Numbered from the stretch's first letter, positions 14,626 through 21,086 are shown. The stretch: 56,740 nucleotides of DNA from Prochlorococcus sp. AG-347-L02 (GCA_003281255.1 QCCL01000010.1:1-56740), one strand, 5' to 3'. Notes: generated from the sequence alone by a model not told the origin. Made by a program: numbers and translations.

Positions 14626-14805
14626 ATGAGAAACAAATTTAAAAGATCAGCTTTTTTTGATATGTCTGATGACCTTTTCTATCGAATATCATTAATAGGA
14701 TTTTTAGTTGTTTTTAGCTCAATGGTATTTTTCCTAACGAAATATAGAGAAAAAAAAATTAATAATATAAGTCATATTTCCATAACTGAACAAATTAATT
14801 TTTAA
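14626..14805 (+). CDS. 59-aa single-helix membrane protein
   Basis: The basic N-terminus (MRNKFKRSAFFDMSDDLFYR) precedes one transmembrane helix (ISLIGFLVVFSSMVFFLTKY) and a polar tail. It ends 7 bases before the next membrane protein gene, so the two are probably co-transcribed. It is unrecognised. Confidence 0.55.
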   Translation: MRNKFKRSAFFDMSDDLFYRISLIGFLVVFSSMVFFLTKYREKKINNISHISITEQINF

Positions 14806-14812
14806 AGCATTA

Positions 14813-15169
14813 ATGCAAAAATTTATAATTTCACCGTTATTTACATTATCTAGGTTTTTTATAAATATTTACGGAATATTTTTAAAGTTTTTTCTTCAAT
14901 TAAATGGTGGTTATTGGTCAAGAATTGGTTTAGCCGAAAATATTACAGAGGAAAGAATAAAAAAAAGAAGATTATATATCTTGCCTTTTTATATTCTTCT
15001 GGCTTTATTGTTTGGATTACTATCTGCTCTATATTGGTATTTTGTTATTCTGCATTTACCACTATCAATTGAAAGATATTTAAGACCATTGAATAAAAAT
15101 ATTGCTTTAATAATTGCTTTTGCTACTTTCTTTGGTTGGCTTTATATTCTTTGTAAAACAAAAAAATAA
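14813..15169 (+). CDS. Two- or three-helix membrane protein, 118 aa
   Basis: Amphipathic N-terminal part (FIISPLFTLSRFFINIYGIF), a polar segment GYWSRIGLAENITEERIKKR, then two transmembrane helices (PFYILLALLFGLLSALYWYF and NIALIIAFATFFGWLYILCK). There is a short gap to the upstream small membrane gene. No family is named; it is likely an integral membrane protein of the accessory region. Confidence 0.6.
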   Translation: MQKFIISPLFTLSRFFINIYGIFLKFFLQLNGGYWSRIGLAENITEERIKKRRLYILPFYILLALLFGLLSALYWYFVILHLPLSIERYLRPLNKNIALIIAFATFFGWLYILCKTKK

Positions 15170-15273
15170 AATGCTTACAAATAGATGATGTGGTCGGAGG
15201 ATTAAAGATTTAATTAATCATGATTAAATCAATCTTAAGGATTCATGCAAAATATTTTTGACCGATTATTTTA

Positions 15274-15367
15274 TTAATACGACAGTTCTGGTGATCCACT
15301 CAACCAAGGTTGACCAACTAGATCTTCACTAATCCATGGTCTGCAACACCAAGGTAAATTAACTCAT
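15274..15367 (-). pseudogene. 30-codon gene broken by a one-base insertion
   Basis: ATG 15367 is followed by AGT TAA. Removing one T after AGT opens a frame encoding MSN then LPWCCRPWISEDLVGQPWLS and GSPELSY, ending at 15274. The total length (94 bases) is one more than a whole number of codons. The region is clearly richer in GC than its surroundings, and the C-terminal WLSGSPEL resembles the WFSGSPDW end of the protein at 12908. It is either a recent frameshift or a gene with programmed shifting. Confidence 0.45.
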
Positions 15368-15553
15368 CTAACCTTTACGGAAAGAAAGTTAAATAATCAG
15401 AAATTAAACTTTCGGGATTAATTCTGAACTATCTAAAAAATAAAGTCGTTTGTAAAGCTTGAAGAAGTGATTAATCACTTTTACTTTCAAAACTAATTTT
15501 AAGAAAATTCTTAATCTGATTATTACATAGATCTCCTTTCTGTCGTCACCATT

Positions 15554-15584
15554 TAAAAAAAGACCTGTAAAAGGGTCTTTTTTT
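15554..15584. terminator. Rho-independent terminator, no clear upstream gene
   Basis: An A-run followed by AGACC, a 7-base loop, then GGGTCT and seven T's gives a strong bidirectional terminator. On the plus strand nothing coding lies between 15368 and here, so a small RNA may end at this point. On the minus strand it follows the 43-codon gene ending at 15635. Confidence 0.65.
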
Positions 15585-15634
15585 ATGTCTTAAATTTTAT
15601 TGATTGACTGTTAATCCAAAATTAACTAAATAAT

Positions 15635-15766
15635 TTAACTCGCTCTTTCGTGATCAGTTAATGCTTTTTCAAAAGTAGAAAAGAAAGTACAAATGCTATT
15701 TAATGCAATCAACAAAAAAACTACTGATCTTCCATGTTGATTTAATTGAAGTAATGTTTGAGTCAT
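15635..15766 (-). CDS. 43-aa single-helix membrane protein
   Basis: Encodes MTQTLLQLNQHGRSVVFLLI followed by ALNSICTFFSTFEKALTDHE and RAS: one central hydrophobic helix with polar ends. It begins 4 bases after the stop of the 60-codon gene at 15771, so it is very probably translated from the same message. A strong terminator follows. It is unrecognised. Confidence 0.5.
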   Translation of the reverse strand: MTQTLLQLNQHGRSVVFLLIALNSICTFFSTFEKALTDHERAS

Positions 15767-15770
15767 ACTC

Positions 15771-15953
15771 TTAATAATCGTCGTTGTAATCGGATGGACT
15801 ACCAGTTAAAGAACAAACAACTGATTCCTCTTTTTTCATTTCTTTTATCTCCATTATTGGTCTGCCCATTTTCTTAAGAACATCTATATCTTCTTTAGTC
15901 TGACAGCGAGCAATTATGTTTCCTTTTTGATCAAAGCAACTGTAGTAAGTCAT
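15771..15953 (-). CDS. 60-aa hypothetical protein
   Basis: A soluble peptide beginning MTYYSCFDQKGNIIARCQTK, with an early CxxxG-like turn and an acidic tyrosine-rich tail (SPSDYNDDY). The beginning looks like a short beta-hairpin domain. It is first in a two-gene unit with the membrane peptide at 15635. No known family. Confidence 0.55.
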   Translation of the reverse strand: MTYYSCFDQKGNIIARCQTKEDIDVLKKMGRPIMEIKEMKKEESVVCSLTGSPSDYNDDY

Positions 15954-16089
15954 TTTATTAAATGTAATTTAAAGTTTATGGTTGATTTCAGTTGTAGCAA
16001 CGCAACCGACTCATGACAACCATATTTCTAATTTAGGTCAGCCATAAATTTAAATGGCTAAAAAAACATACCTCTTTCCGTACCTAAAT

Positions 16090-16145
16090 GTTCCTCAAAC
16101 CGCACACATTAGATACGTAGTTTTTTAATCAAATCAATTAGAACA
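16090..16145 (+). promoter_or_regulatory. Repeated upstream element (AACCGCACACA type), copy 2
   Basis: GTTCCTCAAACCGCACACAT (16090-16109) matches the element at 5129 with one difference. AATTAGAACA follows at 16136-16145, in nearly the same register as copy 1. The next gene starts at 16181 behind AAAGGAGAA. A shared promoter or regulator-binding site for accessory small genes is the simplest reading. Confidence 0.5.
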
Positions 16146-16180
16146 GAGAGGTAGTCAAACAAATATTCAAAGGAGAAATA

Positions 16181-16318
16181 ATGAGTGGAGATTTTGAGAC
16201 TCTTGAAATTAATCAACCAAAAATTAAATACTTTAAACCAGAAGACAATACAGAATGGTTAGACAAATTAATTAATAATATTGAAGACATGAAGAACAAG
16301 ATATCAAAAGATTCTTAG
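16181..16318 (+). CDS. 45-aa protein, paralogue of the gene at 12401
   Basis: ATG 16181 follows the ribosome binding site AAAGGAG. The C-terminal helix NTEWLDKLINNIEDMKNKIS matches the small gene at 12401; the N-terminal 20 residues differ. Upstream lies the element shared with the Cys-tailed peptide at 5211, so distinct small-protein families appear to be controlled by one signal. The function is unknown. Confidence 0.55.
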   Translation: MSGDFETLEINQPKIKYFKPEDNTEWLDKLINNIEDMKNKISKDS

Positions 16319-16451
16319 AAATTTAAGAAAGAAACTGTTTTTTGATCTTTAGTTTGTATGAGAGGCAATTCAAAAAAGAATTTAAATTTTGTATTTAAGG
16401 TAACCGCTTTTTTGTGAGCATTATTCAGAATAAGAGTCCGACTATTTTTTT

Positions 16452-16595
16452 ATGAAAAAAAATTTAAATGAAAATTCTTATGAAAAAAGAATTGAAAATA
16501 TAGAAAAAGGAAAATCTTATTTAAAAAGTAATGGATTTTTTAAATCAAAATCTAATCTATTCGAAGACATACAAAAATTTATTTATAAAAGGTAA
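16452..16595 (+). CDS. 47-aa basic hypothetical protein
   Basis: A lysine-rich helical peptide (MKKNLNENSYEKRIENIEKG continuing to FEDIQKFIYKR). The start lies after a T-rich tract without a clear ribosome binding site. Composition and length are like neighbouring accessory genes. No family recognised. Confidence 0.4.
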   Translation: MKKNLNENSYEKRIENIEKGKSYLKSNGFFKSKSNLFEDIQKFIYKR

Positions 16596-16713
16596 TTTAA
16601 AAAAAATTTTTTACTTTTGATTAATTAAATCTCTCCATAAGCAAGCCATCACATAAAAGAAAGAAAGACTTGAAAAGGTTAGGAGGAAAAAAGAATGGGT
16701 CAATTTTCTATAA

Positions 16714-16818
16714 CTAAATTAAACCCAATAATCCTGCAGTAAAACCAACAGCAGCAAAGAATACGAACTCGATTAAATCTCTTGGAGCAGAGTTCATAAA
16801 AAAACTAATTTGAGTCAT
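16714..16818 (-). CDS. 34-aa single-helix membrane protein
   Basis: A polar N-terminus then one transmembrane helix (EFVFFAAVGFTAGLLGLI). It starts 4 bases after the stop of the exported 64-residue protein at 16823, indicating coupling. Its size resembles small photosystem or cytochrome complex subunits, but no signature identifies it. Confidence 0.55.
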   Translation of the reverse strand: MTQISFFMNSAPRDLIEFVFFAAVGFTAGLLGLI

Positions 16819-16822
16819 AATT

Positions 16823-17017
16823 TTATGACTTGAGAGAATCTCTTAAATCAAACTTTTCAGCTTTTTCAATTTGACACTCAGTGTCATCTTCAGCACATTT
16901 GATTTCAGCTTTTTTGTTCATGTGGCTACTACAACCGCCTGCTATAACTGGTAAACCGGTCGTAGCCGTAAAACCAGTTAAACAAGCAAAAGCTATATAC
17001 GGAAAAAGTCTTTTCAT
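16823..17017 (-). CDS. 64-aa exported Cys-containing protein
   Basis: The N-terminus RLFPYIAFACLTGFTATTGLPVIAG is a signal peptide, with a likely cleavage after VIA or a lipoprotein-like site near GGC. The mature part is short, charged and has three cysteines (GGCSSHMN, IKCAEDDTEC). It precedes the small membrane gene at 16714 by 4 bases. The function is unknown. Confidence 0.55.
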   Translation of the reverse strand: MKRLFPYIAFACLTGFTATTGLPVIAGGCSSHMNKKAEIKCAEDDTECQIEKAEKFDLRDSLKS

Positions 17018-17218
17018 TTAATTGTTACTTTATGTAAACTTATTATGTTACATAAAAAGCTCAAGTGTGAGTAGCTGATAATTCGCGTGCACCCTATACC
17101 CATCATCTAAAGTGATTTAGCAAACCTAAGAGTTTTATATTTATCTGAGTATTTTTACTTATATGTTGAGTTGAAGACTTTAAATAATTAATGTTTGTTT
17201 TGGGTTTATATATAAGTC

Positions 17219-17374
17219 ATGGATAAAGAACATCTAATTGATTTAATATCTAATAGCATTATTTCTGAGATTAAGGATCTCGAAATTAATGAGGAAAAAT
17301 TGTTTGCAAATAATTATTTAAATAATCTGAATTTAAATCAGCTTAGAATAATTTCTAAAGAATTTATTTTGTAA
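17219..17374 (+). CDS. 51-aa acidic helical protein
   Basis: Encodes MDKEHLIDLISNSIISEIKD and a Leu/Asn-rich remainder (LNNLNLNQLRIISKEF). It is predicted helical and soluble; the ending resembles a small helical bundle. No ribosome binding site is evident. Unrecognised. Confidence 0.4.
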   Translation: MDKEHLIDLISNSIISEIKDLEINEEKLFANNYLNNLNLNQLRIISKEFIL

Positions 17375-17452
17375 TTTTTAAATAATATTTATTTAAATAA
17401 ATGAGATTTTCTTTACTAACATTTGAATTTTAATAAGTTAATACCTTTTAAT

Positions 17453-17638
17453 ATGATTGATTCCAAAGAATTTAAACCTAGCCTTAAACAAATAAATGAG
17501 GATATCAGACCTACATGGGAAGATATCAAAAAACAATCAGAAGTTTTAGTTAACAAACTTGGTTGCCCTAGATCATTTGTAGGAGGGATGCTTCATGCAA
17601 TAGCAAGCGACTTCTCTGATATGAAAACTTGGGAATAA
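17453..17638 (+). CDS. 61-aa conserved hypothetical protein
   Basis: The ATG at 17453 gives MIDSKEFKPSLKQINEDIRP and so on; a TTG at 17423 would add ten residues. The product is soluble with a WEDIKKQSEVLVNKLG helix followed by CPRSFVGGMLHAIASDFSDM, a compact conserved-looking end. Its stop codon is immediately followed by the next ATG (TAAATG), so the two genes are coupled. The function is unknown. Confidence 0.55.
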   Translation: MIDSKEFKPSLKQINEDIRPTWEDIKKQSEVLVNKLGCPRSFVGGMLHAIASDFSDMKTWE

Positions 17639-17788
17639 ATGAAAAACTTATTACTTACACCACTTTTCAAACTATTCAAAAAAAGCACTTTCCTCCTATC
17701 ACTAAATCAAAACTCGTGCCCTGTTTTAGATGCTGTAGACATAAAAAAGCAAGAACAGAAAGAAGCTATTGAAAGGTTGTACCCGTAA
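17639..17788 (+). CDS. 49-aa hypothetical protein, coupled to 17453
   Basis: Starts at the base after the stop of the gene before. The basic hydrophobic N-terminus (MKNLLLTPLFKLFKKSTFLL) is followed by a polar part with one Cys and a charged end (KKQEQKEAIERLYP). It may be membrane-associated. Unrecognised. Confidence 0.45.
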   Translation: MKNLLLTPLFKLFKKSTFLLSLNQNSCPVLDAVDIKKQEQKEAIERLYP

Positions 17789-17801
17789 ACATTTAACAGA
17801 A

Positions 17802-17873
17802 ATGTATCAAATCATATATACGATGCAGCACGGTCCTATGCGCCCCCATGCCACCCATTACTTTCCTAAATAG
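17802..17873 (+). other. GC-rich islet with possible 23-codon frame
   Basis: Bases about 17822-17865 are much richer in G and C than their surroundings. A frame from ATG 17802 gives MYQIIYTMQHGPMRPHATHY and FPK; the opposite strand is also open for 21 codons from ATG 17845 behind AGGAAAG. The segments GATGCAGC and GTCCTATG also occur in the GC-rich leader at 2408-2490. Whether it is coding, an RNA or a relic cannot be told. Confidence 0.3.
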
Positions 17874-17966
17874 ATAATTTGATGGATAATTATCCTAGAA
17901 TTGAACGTTTTTAATATTCTGTTCACACACCGTACACAAATTGTAGTTTTCTTCTAAATTATTGAT

Positions 17967-18038
17967 ATGACTGACATTAATTACTGGCTAATGAAAAGTG
18001 AGCCAATAGTCATAGCAATGGATCTCAAAAACCCATAA
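17967..18038 (+). pseudogene. 5' remnant of the EVE-domain gene
   Basis: Encodes MTDINYWLMKSEPIVIAMDL then KNP and a stop. It matches the first codons of the intact EVE gene at 23437 (MTEENFWLMKSEPDAYSIDT). The 20 bases TGGCTAATGAAAAGTGAGCC at 17985-18004 are identical to 23455-23474, and about 45 bases upstream are also recognisably related. The rest of the domain is missing. It marks the left edge of the inserted-looking segment. Confidence 0.75.
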
Positions 18039-18044
18039 AAAAAT

Positions 18045-18066
18045 GTTCACGATTTGTTCACGATTT
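18045..18066. repeat. Tandem 11-mer, left boundary repeat
   Basis: GTTCACGATTT occurs twice head to tail (18045-18055, 18056-18066). A near-identical tandem lies at 23391-23412 just before the intact EVE gene; 20 of 22 bases agree. The two tandems bound a 5.3-kb segment in direct orientation. Confidence 0.7.
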
Positions 18067-18077
18067 TTGAAGGCTAA

Positions 18078-18182
18078 ACTGACTTAAAAATTATCGAAAA
18101 AGAAAAGAAGGAATTAGAAGAAATTAAGAAAGAATAGGAAGAGGAGGTCGATGATGAATTTGATATAAATTGGGAAGTTTAA
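18078..18182 (+). pseudogene. Fragment of an acidic protein gene with internal stop
   Basis: Downstream of a stop, the frame encodes LKIIEKEKKELEEIKKE, TAG at 18135-18137, then EEEVDDEFDINWEV and a normal stop at 18180. The strongly protein-like charge pattern on both sides of the amber codon suggests the decayed 3' end of a gene whose 5' part was lost at the cassette edge. The last bases overlap the small minus-strand gene. Confidence 0.4.
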
Positions 18183-18304
18183 ACTTTTTTAGCTCTATTT
18201 GCTCTATTCATTACTTTTCTCAAAATGTTCTTTTTTATTGATAAATCAGATATACAATAAAGAGCTAAAAACAAAACTAATTTTGCAAAAAATGAGATTT
18301 GCAT
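18179..18304 (-). CDS. 41-aa membrane peptide with basic tail
   Basis: Encodes a hydrophobic helix (MQISFFAKLVLFLALYCISD) followed by a Lys/Arg-rich tail (SIKKNILRKVMNRANRAKKV). The charge asymmetry predicts the tail in the cytoplasm. No Shine-Dalgarno is evident. Small membrane-active peptides occur in phage and toxin modules, but nothing here proves such a role. Confidence 0.4.
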   Translation of the reverse strand: MQISFFAKLVLFLALYCISDLSIKKNILRKVMNRANRAKKV

Positions 18305-18427
18305 TAAAAAAAAAACTTATGCTTATAGAAACAGATTTTATGTAATGTGCTAATAATTTCATGTCATAAGATAAAACCAAAAAATAGACAGAAAATAAAA
18401 AAAGGTATATTATCTTATTAAGCAATG

Positions 18428-18485
18428 AATCCCTCTACGGAGTGAGCTTAATTTAATTAATAGAGAAAAATCCCTCTTTGGAGTG
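18428..18485 (+). repeat. Two 17-bp repeats forming small hairpins
   Basis: AATCCCTCTACGGAGTG (18428-18444) and AATCCCTCTTTGGAGTG (18469-18485) differ by two bases in the loop of a CTC/GAG mini-stem; in the first the loop is TACG. They lie 40-100 bases before ATG 18527, in the likely leader of that gene. This points to a regulatory site rather than coding. Confidence 0.45.
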
Positions 18486-18526
18486 TCTCTAACCCTTAAC
18501 TGTTAACCCTTAAAAACTTTATTATT

Positions 18527-18859
18527 ATGACCATTACAAATGGTGTTGGTGTTACTGAATGCCAAGATGATTGGACTATTCATTCAATATTTGAAGATTG
18601 GATTTCTGATCGCAAGCTCTCTAGGAGAAAAACTGGTTTTCTAGAGACGGTTTATACCAATACACTCCATGATTTAACTCGTGAATCTTGCCTTTCACCA
18701 AAAGCTGCTCCTGAATGGATGAGATCAGAACTAAACAAGTCTTGGCTATTATTTGAAATTCAATGCGTAGCGGATTTATTAGATTTTCTTAAACCTAGAG
18801 ACGGGCAATCAAGAGAAAATGAGATATTTGATCTACTCGATAATATGGAATTACTTTAA
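18527..18859 (+). CDS. Hypothetical protein, 110 aa
   Basis: A soluble, helical, Trp-containing protein (MTITNGVGVTECQDDWTIHS, then FEDWISDRKLSRRKTGF and LNKSWLLFEIQCVADLLDFL). It has balanced charges and no recognised family. It is followed 12 bases later by a leader-box/hairpin element. It lies within the repeat-bounded segment. Confidence 0.55.
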   Translation: MTITNGVGVTECQDDWTIHSIFEDWISDRKLSRRKTGFLETVYTNTLHDLTRESCLSPKAAPEWMRSELNKSWLLFEIQCVADLLDFLKPRDGQSRENEIFDLLDNMELL

Positions 18860-18870
18860 AATTAATTTTA

Positions 18871-18913
18871 TTGACAGTCGATCTAAACTAAGGGGCAATT
18901 AGCCCCTTTTTTT
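18871..18913 (+). promoter_or_regulatory. Leader box plus hairpin abutting a start codon (copy 3)
   Basis: TTGACAGTCGATCTAAACT (18871-18889) precedes arms GGGGC (18892-18896) and GCCCC (18902-18906) with loop AATTA, seven T's, and directly ATG 18914. It doubles as a terminator for the gene at 18527. The box is shared with the elements at 1398 and 4394. Confidence 0.6.
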
Positions 18914-19177
18914 ATGAACACACTCATCATTTCAACTTTTAGCTGTACATTTGAGGAATTTAAAAATGACGTTACTAATTTATTTCTTGAAGAAATGTGC
19001 AAAGAGTTTGTCACTGATTATGAGTTTGTAAAAGTCAATGACCACAAATCTCATTTATTAATGAACTGTACTGACTTAGAAAAATTGGGTGAAGAGATGG
19101 AATCACCTTTTGCAAAGGAATGGGATAAAAAAAATAATTGTAAGGATACCGTCTATTCGATTGAGCTTGTTGGATAA
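18914..19177 (+). CDS. DUF3764-like small protein, 87 aa
   Basis: The pattern ISTFSCTFEEFKNDV at the start and EWDKKNNCKDTVYSIELVG at the end is what I recall of the cyanobacterial DUF3764 family (recognition, not search). The fold is probably a ferredoxin-like alpha-beta barrel of the dimeric kind. The start codon follows a T-tract without a ribosome binding site. It may be a native gene trapped in the cassette. The function is unknown. Confidence 0.6.
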   Translation: MNTLIISTFSCTFEEFKNDVTNLFLEEMCKEFVTDYEFVKVNDHKSHLLMNCTDLEKLGEEMESPFAKEWDKKNNCKDTVYSIELVG

Positions 19178-19182
19178 TATGA

Positions 19183-19665
19183 TTATTCACCTCGTTTAAT
19201 CTGCTCAAGGGTACTAAGCCACCAAAAACCAAAAGTCATTGTCGCTCCATCAACAAATTCTGGAGTTGCTTCCTTACCAGTTCTTTCAAGAACAATTTTA
19301 GGAATTGCTTCCCTTGTCCATTCTTTGCATTTATCAACTCTTTCAATAGTTTCTGATCTAATAGATTCTTTTACAAGATTTTTCTCATCAAACATATCGT
19401 TAGGATTTAAGCCATTACCCCTCATAAGAAGAACAAAAAGATCGTCGGCAATATCAAGACTTTCTTCAACAGTCTTATCGCTTTTGGCTATTCCATATGC
19501 AAAAGTACAAGCGCTCACGGCAATAAAGCGAGACGTACAACTTTCATTACCAAAAGTTTTACAGTTAAGTTTCATCGCTTTACCAAGATTTTCCATATCA
19601 GGAGTTTCAGCTGAATAAGAAACAGGCGCAAATAAAAATAAAGAAGCAATAAGAAATTTTTTCAA
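19183..19665 (-). CDS. Exported Cys-containing hypothetical protein, 160 aa
   Basis: Signal peptide (KKFLIASLFLFAPVSYSAET, cleavage near YSA). The mature part is helical with four cysteines (LNCKTFGNESC, SACTF, DKCKEW) that could form two disulfides in the periplasm. It ends the leftward gene set; its ATG overlaps the stop of the gene before by 4 bases. No family recognised. Confidence 0.6.
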   Translation of the reverse strand: MKKFLIASLFLFAPVSYSAETPDMENLGKAMKLNCKTFGNESCTSRFIAVSACTFAYGIAKSDKTVEESLDIADDLFVLLMRGNGLNPNDMFDEKNLVKESIRSETIERVDKCKEWTREAIPKIVLERTGKEATPEFVDGATMTFGFWWLSTLEQIKRGE

Positions 19666-19910
19666 AATAATTCCACCTCCTCTTTATCATCATCATCTTC
19701 TTCTTCCAACTTTAGATTGATTTCAATATTCATCTCGTAGCAAAGGTATCGAACCAAAGCATCAGATAAAAAATAATCTTTCTTCATTAATGGATCAATT
19801 TTTGAGACAAATGGCTGATTAGAATTTTCAACTTTAATAAGTTCTTTTCGTACTTTAAGCAGGTCTTTTAGGATTCTTGTGCTTGGTCTTGCATTTGTTG
19901 GGATGTTCAT
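19662..19910 (-). CDS. 82-aa protein, tandem paralogue of 19913
   Basis: Shares with its upstream neighbour the pattern STRIL-[KR]-x-L-x2-VR-[KE]-x-L-x2-[VI]E, a following F and a late YL. It ends in a very acidic tail (LEEEDDDDKEEVELF). It starts 2 bases after the stop of that neighbour. The basic helical start and acidic end would suit a nucleic-acid or antirepressor-type regulator, which is speculation. Confidence 0.5.
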   Translation of the reverse strand: MNIPTNARPSTRILKDLLKVRKELIKVENSNQPFVSKIDPLMKKDYFLSDALVRYLCYEMNIEINLKLEEEDDDDKEEVELF

Positions 19911-19912
19911 AA

Positions 19913-20086
19913 TTAAAGTTCCTCTCGTAGATAATTAAATAAAAGTTCTGACATCATTTCATCTAGCGTCTCAAGTCGCGTAATTTCATGAAAAGAAGCG
20001 GGCTTTCCATGTTCAATCCTGTCTAAAGATTCACGAACACTTGCCAATATTCGCAGAATCCTAGTTGATCTTTTTTCTTCATACAT
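19913..20086 (-). CDS. 57-aa protein, tandem paralogue of 19662
   Basis: Encodes MYEEKRSTRILRILASVRES then LDRIEHGKPASFHEITRLET and a helical end NYLREEL. It aligns with the next gene, so the two arose by tandem duplication. The ATG overlaps the stop of the coiled-coil gene upstream (TAATG). The function is unknown. Confidence 0.5.
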   Translation of the reverse strand: MYEEKRSTRILRILASVRESLDRIEHGKPASFHEITRLETLDEMMSELLFNYLREEL

Positions 20087-20331
20087 TAGAAATTATCCGT
20101 ATCAGGTAAATGTCCTTCTTCATCTTTTGGCATCTTTTCGAGCCATTTATCAATTAGATCCTTATGCTCTTTAGATACGTAATCATCTAATTGATGTTGA
20201 AGGGTTGCAACTTCACATTGGAGTGCATTTATTTGTTCTTTTAAAAGGAAGTTCAGTTCCTTTTGTTTAGCAATTTCAACAAAAAAAATTTCTCTAAATT
20301 GAAGGAACTCTTGTGCTATTGATAAGTCCAT
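20086..20331 (-). CDS. Coiled-coil small protein, 81 aa
   Basis: The middle section (VEIAKQKELNFLLKEQINAL and QCEVATLQHQLDDYV) has a heptad pattern typical of a coiled coil; the C-terminus is acidic. It follows the nuclease gene by 8 bases and overlaps the next gene, so it is part of the same message. It could be a dimerising partner of the nuclease or of the small paralogues; this is inferred only from position. Confidence 0.5.
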   Translation of the reverse strand: MDLSIAQEFLQFREIFFVEIAKQKELNFLLKEQINALQCEVATLQHQLDDYVSKEHKDLIDKWLEKMPKDEEGHLPDTDNF

Positions 20332-20339
20332 CTCCTTGT

Positions 20340-21059
20340 TTAAAGAAAATGACTAGCATCTGCAGTTACTTCATGAGAAGTTTCAATAGCTTTAGGACAA
20401 CCTAATTTCCACTCACAATATCTGCAATTATTTGCCGATGGCTTTGCCTCAGGCATATCAGTAGCACTTGAAACTCTTAAGATATTTCTGATTCTCTTTT
20501 TAGTAGACTCCGGCAAAACTTCATCTGTTGCATTATCGCCTGTAATTGTAAGAAACTGTTTATTTTCTTTATCCGACTTACTAGAGTTTTCCTCACCATA
20601 GCAAAGTGCAAAACCAATAATCTTAGGAATTGGTTTTTTCTTAGACCAAGCAGCAGCCTGAAGCATCACTCCATAAATTCCACATTGAATCCAATGACTT
20701 TGACTTTTTTTACCACTTTTGGCATCGGCAATAAGAAGATCTCCATTAGAAAATTCAACAACTGCATCAGGTGTGCCGTATAAAACATTTCCATGAAGAG
20801 GAATCTTCTGAGTTGGACACTCCATGTGAATTTTTTCATTTGGGTATTCAGTCTGCAAATGTAAATTCAATTTGTTTAAAACTGAAGTATGTTCTAGTTG
20901 CCATTTAGAAAATGAATCATCCGTTTTATTAGCCTTATAACGAGTTGCCATCCACATACTCAAATCACAAGAATTTTCAAAAGTTGCCGCTTTAGCTAGA
21001 ACGCTTGGTCCCAAGCACTCCCAACCTCTGGCTTTGGGTTTAAAAAGATTAAAATCCAT
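20340..21059 (-). CDS. PD-(D/E)XK nuclease, Cas4/RecB-like
   Basis: 239 residues with the restriction-like core: GTPD (D98), the D-x-K motif in IADAKSG (D112, K114) and the Q-x3-Y motif (Q125, Y129). Near the end C212-x2-C215-x5-C221 resembles the Cas4/AddB iron-sulfur cysteines; a fourth would have to be N-terminal (C15 or C31). Family members are DNA exonucleases in repair, phage recombination or CRISPR adaptation. There are no cas genes here. It sits behind a possible OB-fold protein, so a phage- or satellite-type recombination module is the likelier setting. Confidence 0.75.
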   Translation of the reverse strand: MDFNLFKPKARGWECLGPSVLAKAATFENSCDLSMWMATRYKANKTDDSFSKWQLEHTSVLNKLNLHLQTEYPNEKIHMECPTQKIPLHGNVLYGTPDAVVEFSNGDLLIADAKSGKKSQSHWIQCGIYGVMLQAAAWSKKKPIPKIIGFALCYGEENSSKSDKENKQFLTITGDNATDEVLPESTKKRIRNILRVSSATDMPEAKPSANNCRYCEWKLGCPKAIETSHEVTADASHFL

Positions 21060-21086
21060 AATAAAAATTAGTTAAGTTTGATAAAT

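Noticed and set aside
15466..15481. Perfect 16-base palindrome AAGTGATTAATCACTT
   Set aside because: A palindrome of this length is expected a few times by chance in a window of this size and composition, and it has no promoter or gene context.
16695..16742. 15-codon frame MGQFSITKLNPIILQ behind an excellent TTAGGAGG ribosome binding site
   Set aside because: It is very short and lies antisense to the end of the small membrane gene at 16714; no independent support.
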